The position numbers were made by a program, and so were the translations under genes. A DNA stretch of 41,919 nt from Clostridiales bacterium (lineage in GTDB: Bacteria > Bacillota > Clostridia > Oscillospirales > Oscillospiraceae): NCBI GenBank assembly GCA_014799475.1, contig JAAVHX010000004.1:17897-59815 (forward strand). Direction: 5' to 3'. Below the pieces are notes generated by a model. It was not told the origin of the DNA and ran no database searches. It was given only the letters and a program-made list of their open reading frames with translations. Position 1 is the stretch's first letter, and each line of letters opens with the position of its first letter. Below are positions 36,435 to 41,919 of the stretch, in pieces.

Positions 36435-37133
36435 ATGGGGGAGAAAAAGTCCTCCATCCACGACGGGCACCGCCGGGGGATGAAGGAACAGTTTTTAACG
36501 CAGGGCCTGAGCGGAATGCGGGATCACCAGATTCTGGAGCTGCTGCTGTTCTACGCCGTCCCCAGGAGGGACGTGAACCCCCTGGCCCACCGGCTGGTGG
36601 AACACTTCGGCTCGCTGGCCGGGGTGTTCCACGCCACCTATGACCAGCTGCTGGAGGTGGAGGGGGTGGGCCCCAATATCGCCACGCTGCTCCTGCTCGT
36701 CCCGGCGGCGTCCGCCCGGTACCTGGAGGAGAGCGCCAGCATTGACGGGCAGATCGTGGCGGCCTGGCAGCTGCGGGAGCTGCTGACCCCACTGTTTTTC
36801 GGCCAGCGGGACGAGGTGGCGTACTTAGTGTGCATGGATGGGAAGAACAAGGTGCTGGCCACCCGGAAGCTGGGGGAGGGCGTGGTGGACTCGGTGCCCA
36901 TCGCCGCGCGGAAGGTGCTGGAGGCCGCCCTGGGCTGCAACGCCAGCCGGGTGGTGCTGGCCCACAACCATGTGTCCGGGGTGGCGCTGTGGTCCCAGGC
37001 GGACCTGGACACCACCCTGCGGCTCAAGCGCCTGCTGGCGGAGGCGGACATCGTGCTGGTGGACCACGTCATCCTGGCCGGGGGCGACATGGTGTCCATG
37101 GCGGAGTCCGGTCTGCTGGACGAGAAGCGCTGA
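36435..37133 (+). CDS. radC: RadC-family JAB-domain protein
   Basis: A 232-residue protein; ATG 36435 with AGGGGG upstream. An N-terminal helix-hairpin-helix-like region (LLEVEGVGPNIATLLLL, about 72-88) precedes a C-terminal JAB/MPN metalloprotease-like fold (about 105-232). The metal motif reads HNHVSGVALWSQAD (His177, His179, Asp190). The family was once thought to act in DNA repair, but its enzymatic role remains unclear. One-gene unit with its own promoter and terminator. Confidence 0.88.
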   Translation: MGEKKSSIHDGHRRGMKEQFLTQGLSGMRDHQILELLLFYAVPRRDVNPLAHRLVEHFGSLAGVFHATYDQLLEVEGVGPNIATLLLLVPAASARYLEESASIDGQIVAAWQLRELLTPLFFGQRDEVAYLVCMDGKNKVLATRKLGEGVVDSVPIAARKVLEAALGCNASRVVLAHNHVSGVALWSQADLDTTLRLKRLLAEADIVLVDHVILAGGDMVSMAESGLLDEKR

Positions 37134-37168
37134 GCTGTGACGCGTCCCTGACAATTCGGGAATAGAGG

Positions 37169-37201
37169 AAAGCCCCGGCGGACGGATCCGTCGGGGCTTT
37201 T
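37169..37201 (+). terminator. Terminator after radC
   Basis: AAAGCCCCG (37169-37177) pairs with CGGGGCTTT (37192-37200), with a further ACGGATCCGT palindrome between them and T residues at the end. Confidence 0.75.
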
Positions 37202-37209
37202 CGGGGTAT

Positions 37210-37232
37210 TTAGTTCTTCAAACCCTCCGCCC
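37210..37232 (-). pseudogene. Short relic of a phospho-sugar mutase 3' end
   Basis: Read on the minus strand this encodes AEGLKN and a stop, the same last residues as the intact mutase gene ending at 37355, with four or so base differences. It looks like a leftover of a duplication or of local rearrangement. It is too short to be certain. Confidence 0.35.
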
Positions 37233-37304
37233 TCGTCGGAACAAGCTCCATATCGCCTGTTTCCGCTTTCAGCGAAAGCAGGTTCATTCCGCTGCTCCTC
37301 CTCT

Positions 37305-37335
37305 CCCCGCAAAGCCAAAGAACGGCTTTGCGGGG
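37305..37335. repeat. Hairpin downstream of the mutase gene
   Basis: CCCCGCAAAGCC (37305-37316) pairs perfectly with GGCTTTGCGGGG (37324-37335). It lies past the mutase stop (minus strand). No clear T run follows, so it may be an mRNA 3' stabilising hairpin or weak terminator. Confidence 0.5.
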
Positions 37336-37354
37336 GCCCCAGAACGTGGGAAAA

Positions 37355-39076
37355 TCAGTTTTTCAAACCCTCTGCCCAGGCGGCGTACTTCTCCACCTTG
37401 TCGGCGCAGTCGGCCTGACTCTCGCCCTGGGCCAGGATATACACCTTGACCTTGGGCTCGGTGCCGGAGGGCCGCACGATGACGGAGGTGCCATCGGCCA
37501 GCTCGTAGCGCAGCACGTTGGAGCCGGACAGCTCCATGGCGGTCTTTTCGCCGGTGGCGGCGTCCACCACGCTGCCGTCCTTGTAGTCCTTCCAGGTCTT
37601 GACCGTCTCGCCGCCGATTTCGCGGGGGGGATTGGCGCGGAGATCGGCCATCAGCTGGGCCATCTTCTTCAGGCCGTCCAGGCCGGGCATCACCAGGTTC
37701 AGGGTGCGCTCGCCGTAGCTGCCGTACTTCTCGTACAGGGCCTGGAGGGCGTCGTACAGGGTCATACCCTTGCCGGCGTAGTAGGCGGCCATCTCGGTCA
37801 TGGCCACGGCGGCGGTGACGGCGTCCTTGTCCCGGACGTAGTCGCCCAGCATATAGCCGTAGCTCTCCTCGTAGGCCATGATGACATTGCCCTCGCCGCT
37901 GCCCTCCAGCTGGTCCTTCTTCTGGGCCAGGAACTTGAAGCCGGTGAAGGTGTCGTAGGACTTCAGGCCGTTGACCTCGGCGACTTTCCGGGCCATCTCG
38001 GTGGTGACGATGGTTTTCAGCGCCACGGGATTCTTGGGCATCTTGCCGGTGCGCTGCTTGGCGCCGATCAGGTAGTCCAGCAGCAGCACGCCGGTCTGGT
38101 TGCCGGTGAGCACCTTGAACTCATCACCGGCACGGACCATCAGGCCCACCCGGTCGGCGTCGGGGTCGGAGCCCAGGATGAAGTCCGCGCCCTCCTTCTT
38201 GGCCAGGTCCACCGCCAGATAGAAGCCCTCGGGGTTCTCCGGGTTGGGGGAGGCCACGGTGGGGAAGTTGCCGTCGATGACCATCTGCTCGGGGACGCAG
38301 ATGACGTGCTTCATGCCTAAGCGCTTGAGCGCTTCCGGGATCAGCTTGTGGCCGGTGCCGTGGAAGGGGGTGTACACCATTTTAAAGGTGTCGGCCACCG
38401 CGTCCACCGCCGCCTGGTCGTTGACCTGCTCCATCACGTTGGCCAGGAACTTCTCATCGGTCTCCTCCCCCATGATGGTGATGAGGCCGTCGGCCACCGC
38501 CTTGTCGTAGTCGGCCGCCTTCACGTCGAACACGCCGGACTCCCGCATGATCTTGGCCACCTCATCGGCGTGGTTGGGGGGGAGCTGGGCGCCGTCGGAC
38601 CAGTACACCTTATAGCCGTTGTACTCCTTGGGGTTGTGGCTGGCGGTGATGTTGATGCCCGCGATGCAGCCGTACTCCCGGATGGCGAAGGACAGCTCGG
38701 GGGTGGGGCGCAGGGACTCGAACAGCCGGACAGGGATGCCCGCCGCGGCCATGATGCAGGCGGCTTCACGGGCGAACACGTCGGAGTTGTTCCGGCAGTC
38801 GAAGCAGACGGCGACGCCCTTCTTCACCGCCTCGGGGCCCTCATTGAGAATGACCTTGGCAAATGCCTGGGTGGCGTGGCGGATGACGTGGATGTTCATG
38901 CGGTACAACCCCACGCCCATGGTGCCCCGCAGGCCGGCGGTGCCGAACTCCAGCTGGGAGAAGAAGCGGGATTCGATCTCCTTCTCGTCGCCCGCGATGG
39001 CGGTCAGCTCCGCCTTCTCCGCCTCAGACAGTGCGGGAGAATTGAGCCACAGCTCATAGGTTTGTTTGTAGTCCAT
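37355..39076 (-). CDS. Phospho-sugar mutase (phosphoglucomutase/phosphomannomutase family)
   Basis: A 573-residue protein. ATG 39076 is chosen because AAGGAGG lies just upstream on the minus strand. Family marks occur in order: GTAGLRG near residue 46, the active serine loop TASHNPKEYNG (Ser146, phosphorylated during catalysis), the metal loop DPDADR, the sugar-binding EESYGYMLG and the phosphate-binding RPSGTEPKVK at the C-terminus. It interconverts sugar 1- and 6-phosphates for glycogen, cell-wall and glycan precursors. The length is usual for the Gram-positive PgcA-like group; the precise substrate is not set. Confidence 0.93.
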   Translation of the reverse strand: MDYKQTYELWLNSPALSEAEKAELTAIAGDEKEIESRFFSQLEFGTAGLRGTMGVGLYRMNIHVIRHATQAFAKVILNEGPEAVKKGVAVCFDCRNNSDVFAREAACIMAAAGIPVRLFESLRPTPELSFAIREYGCIAGINITASHNPKEYNGYKVYWSDGAQLPPNHADEVAKIMRESGVFDVKAADYDKAVADGLITIMGEETDEKFLANVMEQVNDQAAVDAVADTFKMVYTPFHGTGHKLIPEALKRLGMKHVICVPEQMVIDGNFPTVASPNPENPEGFYLAVDLAKKEGADFILGSDPDADRVGLMVRAGDEFKVLTGNQTGVLLLDYLIGAKQRTGKMPKNPVALKTIVTTEMARKVAEVNGLKSYDTFTGFKFLAQKKDQLEGSGEGNVIMAYEESYGYMLGDYVRDKDAVTAAVAMTEMAAYYAGKGMTLYDALQALYEKYGSYGERTLNLVMPGLDGLKKMAQLMADLRANPPREIGGETVKTWKDYKDGSVVDAATGEKTAMELSGSNVLRYELADGTSVIVRPSGTEPKVKVYILAQGESQADCADKVEKYAAWAEGLKN

Positions 39077-39105
39077 TGGATTTGTCCTCCTTATCATGAT
39101 TTCAT

Positions 39106-39132
39106 GTTTTCCGCCCCGAAGGGGCGGAAAAC
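39106..39132 (-). terminator. Terminator after the aminopeptidase gene
   Basis: A 12-bp perfect stem, GTTTTCCGCCCC with GGGGCGGAAAAC and a GAA loop. On the minus strand it lies directly behind the aminopeptidase stop and before the mutase ribosome-binding site. Confidence 0.75.
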
Positions 39133-39138
39133 ATAGGA

Positions 39139-40380
39139 TTAGAACGCGAAATTGCCGTTGACAAACACGGGGATCTCCCGCCCGTCGTGGGTGGTGCCCA
39201 CGATGGACAGATCCCGGGTGCCCACCATGAAGTCCACATGGGTGTCAGAGCGGTTCAGGCCCGCGGCCTTCTGCTCCTCCTCGCTCATGTCCTCGCCGCC
39301 CTTGACGCAGCTGGGGTATGCCTCGCCGAAGGCAAGGTGGCAGGAGGCGTTTTCGTCGAAGAGCGTTTCGTAAAACAGGATGCCCGTATTGCGGATGGGG
39401 GAGTCGTAGGGCACCAGCGCCACCTCGCCCAGATAATGTGAGCCCTCGTCGGTGTCGATGGCTTGGCGCAGGAACTGTTCACCCTCCCCGGCGTGCACGT
39501 CCACGATGCGGCCGTCCTTGAAGTCCAGATAGAAATCCTTCACCAGGTTGCCGTCCATGGCCAGGGGCAGGGCGGCGTATACCCGGCCGTCCACCCCGTC
39601 CCAGCGGGGGGCGGTGAAGATCTCCTCCGTGGGGATGTTGGGCATGAACTCCACCCCATCGGGGGTGTGGTCGTTTGCCCCGCCCCACACGTGGTTTTCC
39701 GGCAGACGGACGGTCAAATCGGTGCCCAGGGAATTGGTGTAGCGCAGGGATTGGAACTGGTAGTCGTTGAGCAGCTTGACCCGCTTTGCGGTGGCGGCGG
39801 CAAATTCCTTCCAGCGCTCCACGGCCCTGCCGTCCCCGGTGATGCGGCACACGGAGAAGATGGCGTCCCACAGCGCGTCCATGGCGTCCTCGCCCTTCTT
39901 GTCCGGGAACACCTTTTCCGCCCAGACCTGGGTGGGATAGGCACCCACGCACCACTGGAACTTGTTGGCGGTCAGCGCGTCGAAATAGGGCCGGGTCGCG
40001 GGGCCGGATGCGCGGCGCCTCGCCTGGATGCGGGCGGGTTCCACGCCCTTCAAAAGCTCCGGGTCGGAACCGGTGAGGGACAGCCGGGGGCATTTCTGCT
40101 CCAGGCACCAGTCGTACCGGGCCTTCAAATAGCTGGGGTATTCGTCGAATACGGCGGCGTCTGCCCGGAGGTACTGCTCCTGGACAGTGAAATCGTCCCT
40201 GTAGTTGACCACCACGTCCCGGGCCCCGCGGTCGTAGCAGGCGGATACGCACAACCGGGTGAGCTGGGCGTATTCCACGTCGCTTTCGATGCTGGGGGTC
40301 TGCCCCGGCTGGACGTTCAGGCCCACCTCCACCAGCAGGCGGGCGTATTCGTTGAGCTTAGCTTCAAAATCTTGGATCAT
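39139..40380 (-). CDS. M29-family aminopeptidase
   Basis: A 413-residue protein; ATG 40380, with AAAGGAG upstream on the minus strand. The pattern of the thermophilic aminopeptidase (M29, AmpS/PepS) family is clear: LLVEVGLNVQPGQTPSIESD near the start, NSLGTDLTVRLPENHVWGG, the metal-binding NIPTEEIFTAPRWDGVDG and ASCHLAFGEAYP, and the C-terminal RSDTHVDFMVGTRDL with metal His and Asp. It removes N-terminal residues from peptides in the cytoplasm. The length is normal. It is divergent from asnA. Confidence 0.93.
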   Translation of the reverse strand: MIQDFEAKLNEYARLLVEVGLNVQPGQTPSIESDVEYAQLTRLCVSACYDRGARDVVVNYRDDFTVQEQYLRADAAVFDEYPSYLKARYDWCLEQKCPRLSLTGSDPELLKGVEPARIQARRRASGPATRPYFDALTANKFQWCVGAYPTQVWAEKVFPDKKGEDAMDALWDAIFSVCRITGDGRAVERWKEFAAATAKRVKLLNDYQFQSLRYTNSLGTDLTVRLPENHVWGGANDHTPDGVEFMPNIPTEEIFTAPRWDGVDGRVYAALPLAMDGNLVKDFYLDFKDGRIVDVHAGEGEQFLRQAIDTDEGSHYLGEVALVPYDSPIRNTGILFYETLFDENASCHLAFGEAYPSCVKGGEDMSEEEQKAAGLNRSDTHVDFMVGTRDLSIVGTTHDGREIPVFVNGNFAF

Positions 40381-40843
40381 CGGCTTGTCTCCTTTTGGGG
40401 TAAGTTGTCACGCTGCGAAGCGGCCAGGACGCTCGGTGGGTAGCCGTCAGGCTACCGGAGCGGTCGTTCGGCAAAGCCGAATGACGCTCCTGACGAATAT
40501 CCGCTTCTCCGCGCTTCTCATCAATTCGCCGGAAAAATCCGGGACGCCAAAGCGATATATAGAAATTATACCATATCGTGCCGGGAAACACAATTCGATT
40601 TGCATTTTTTTCTGCGGGGGTATATAATTTCAGTGCGTCCAAGCCGTTGTGAGCGGCCGTTAGGCCGCAAAGCGGCCACAGGCCTAAGCCGCGCTTTGCG
40701 CGGCCCACGGCGCGGATGGACTGGAGCGAGGGCAAAAGCCCAGGCACAATGGAATTGGGCCGGGTTTTGCCCGAGACGGAGGGAAGCCGCGCGTCGCGAA
40801 CAGGCGAGGCGTGTCTATCCCCAAAGCAAAGGAGAGGTTCGAT
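40381..40843. other. Intergenic region with many GC-rich hairpins before asnA
   Basis: This 463-nt gap has no convincing gene. It holds several small hairpins, such as GGTAGCC/GGCTACC at 40438-40455, TTCGGC/GCCGAA at 40469-40483 and GGGCAAAA/TTTTGCCC around 40733-40770. The stretch from about 40640 to 40810 has the look of a dispersed repeat element inserted in the asnA leader. I looked for a T-box (AGGGTGG-type antiterminator) and saw none. Confidence 0.5.
40600..40628 (+). promoter_or_regulatory. Promoter of asnA
   Basis: TTGCAT (40600-40605) and TATAAT (40623-40628) with 17-bp spacing, in an AT-rich island. The transcript would have a leader of about 210 nt before the asnA start at 40844. 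Confidence 0.65.
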
Positions 40844-41857
40844 ATGTTAACCACCGTCATTCCCCAGGGGTACGCCCCCCTGTTGAACCTGTACGACACC
40901 CAAAAGGCCATCGGCCTGCTCAAGCGCCTGTTTGAGGACGATCTGGGCGGCTCGCTCAACCTGCGCCGGGTGTCCGCGCCCCTGTTCGTGGAGGCGTCCA
41001 CCGGCCTGAACGACGACCTGAACGGCGTGGAGCGGGCCGTGTCCTTCGACGTGCCCGACGCGGGCCGGGACGCCCAGGTGGTGCACTCCCTGGCCAAGTG
41101 GAAGCGCATGGCCCTGCACCGTTATCAGTTTTCCGTGGGTGAGGGACTTTATACCGACATGAACGCCATCCGCCGGGATGAGGAGCTGGACAACCTCCAC
41201 TCCGTCTACGTGGACCAGTGGGACTGGGAGAAGGTCATCGCCCCCCGGGACCGCAACGTGGATTACTTAAAGTCGGTGGTGAAAACCATCGTCACCGCCC
41301 TGGCCGCCACCCAGCAGACCCTGCGCTCGGTATACCCCCAGCTCACCACCCTGCCCCTCATCGACCGGGAGGTATCCTTTGTCACGACCCAGGAGCTGGA
41401 GGATCTGTGGCCCGAGCTGTCCCCCAAGGAGCGGGAGGACCAGTGGGTGAAGGATCACCCCACCACCTTCCTCATGGGCATCGGCGGGGCGCTGAAGTCG
41501 GGCAAGCCCCACGACGGCCGCGCCCCGGACTACGACGACTGGGCGCTGAACGGGGACATCCTGCTGTGGAACTCCCTGCTGGGCCACGCCTTTGAGATCT
41601 CGTCCATGGGCATCCGGGTGTCCCCGGAGTCGCTGGACAGCCAGCTCACCATCTCCGGCCACGACGAGCGCCGGGAGCTGCCCTTCCACCGCGCCCTGCT
41701 GGCGGGCGAGCTGCCCCTGACCATCGGCGGCGGCATCGGCCAGAGCCGGGTGTCCATGTACCTGCTGGGCAAGGCCCACATCGGCGAGGTGCAGGCGTCC
41801 ATCTGGGACCCCCGCACGCTGGAGGCGTGCAAAGAGGCGGGGGTCATCCTGCTGTAG
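40844..41857 (+). CDS. asnA: Aspartate-ammonia ligase (asparagine synthetase A)
   Basis: A 337-residue protein; ATG 40844 with AAAGGAGAGG upstream. It follows AsnA along its length: IPQGYAPLLNLYDTQKAIG and RVSAPLFVEASTGLNDDLNG at the start, HSLAKWKRMALHRY, GLYTDMNAIRRDEELDNLHS, and the class II synthetase-like C-terminal GGGIGQSRVSMYLLGKAHIG. It makes asparagine from aspartate, ammonia and ATP. The length is typical and complete. It stands alone with a long structured leader. Confidence 0.95.
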   Translation: MLTTVIPQGYAPLLNLYDTQKAIGLLKRLFEDDLGGSLNLRRVSAPLFVEASTGLNDDLNGVERAVSFDVPDAGRDAQVVHSLAKWKRMALHRYQFSVGEGLYTDMNAIRRDEELDNLHSVYVDQWDWEKVIAPRDRNVDYLKSVVKTIVTALAATQQTLRSVYPQLTTLPLIDREVSFVTTQELEDLWPELSPKEREDQWVKDHPTTFLMGIGGALKSGKPHDGRAPDYDDWALNGDILLWNSLLGHAFEISSMGIRVSPESLDSQLTISGHDERRELPFHRALLAGELPLTIGGGIGQSRVSMYLLGKAHIGEVQASIWDPRTLEACKEAGVILL

Positions 41858-41884
41858 TTACTTTTTCTCGAGAGAAAAAGTAAC
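41857..41884. terminator. 28-bp perfect palindrome after asnA, probable terminator
   Basis: GTTACTTTTTCTC (41857-41869) pairs with GAGAGAAAAAGTAAC (41870-41884), starting on the last base of the asnA stop codon. The long A/T-rich stem suggests a bidirectional terminator or a dispersed palindromic element. A second small palindrome (GAGCTTTGAGCTC) follows before the window ends. Confidence 0.6.
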
Positions 41885-41919
41885 CAAAAAGAGCTTTGAG
41901 CTCGTTACTGGCGTGTCCA

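Noticed and set aside
37328-38320. 330-codon plus-strand frame opposite the phospho-sugar mutase
   Set aside because: Shadow frame; the minus-strand gene has all catalytic motifs of the mutase family.
40630-40843. T-box riboswitch for asnA
   Set aside because: No AGGGTGG-type antiterminator core or terminator/antiterminator pair could be found.
1-41919. CRISPR array or tRNA genes, including a tRNA attachment site
   Set aside because: No regularly spaced repeats and no cloverleaf sequence were seen on either strand; the prophage lies in a plain intergenic region.

Overview
The window (about 42 kb, GC-rich) is a chromosomal segment of an anaerobic, spore-forming Clostridia-type bacterium, most like the Oscillospiraceae/Ruminococcaceae. 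The flanks carry the start of etfB, a spoVAC-type sporulation gene, radC, a phospho-sugar mutase, an M29 aminopeptidase and asnA. The host genes use strongly GC-ending codons. The assignment is inferred from gene content and base composition only.

Inserted between two divergent host genes is a prophage of about 33.6 kb (2181-35836), bounded by the 16-bp direct repeat TATGTCACCTGAATTT. Inside each direct repeat, at the same 15-nt distance, lies an inverted copy of TAAATGCGAAA. I see no tyrosine or serine integrase. The only recombinase is an intact IS30-family DDE transposase at the extreme right end (34726-35778). A small protein resembling only its helix-turn-helix sits at the extreme left end (2319-2618). 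The transposase promoter carries the same 16-bp palindromic operator as the phage regulatory region at 32.8-32.9 kb, so the transposase looks like the phage's own mobilization enzyme rather than a passenger IS.

Prophage layout, left to right. (1) 2.3-8.5 kb, early module: small zinc-ribbon proteins, a HAD-like phosphatase, a membrane protein, a protein carrying a DGR variable repeat, an HUH-type rolling-circle Rep with a noncoding inverted repeat upstream, a Mom-like DNA-modification enzyme and a DUF2786 protein. (2) 8.5-14.4 kb, lambda-like head: portal, ClpP-like prohead protease, decoration protein, major capsid, head-tail joining proteins. The portal gene is an in-frame fusion of the front of a RecU-type resolvase with the back of a portal protein, and no terminase exists, so a deletion has probably disabled packaging. 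(3) 14.4-24.5 kb, P2/Mu-type contractile tail: sheath, tube, a frameshifting chaperone pair, tape measure, X, D, V, U, W, J, I. (4) 24.5-28.3 kb, diversity-generating retroelement (DGR): Avd-like protein, template repeat, reverse transcriptase, and a displayed target with a variable repeat. (5) 28.3-32.0 kb: tail accessory, membrane proteins, endolysin and holin. (6) 32.0-35.8 kb, regulation and lysogeny: RHH and XRE regulators, a lipoprotein, the transposase.

The most striking system is the DGR. One template repeat matches two variable repeats more than 20 kb apart. The first (27242-27336) differs at 14 sites and the second (4987-5064) at 6, and every difference falls on a template adenine. 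The second target lies in the early module, has no signal peptide, and ends in a segment almost copied from the prohead protease active site. A retroelement diversifying a probably non-virion protein, inside a phage that appears to move by an IS30 transposase and carries an HUH Rep, is an unusual combination. No tRNA, rRNA or CRISPR was found.
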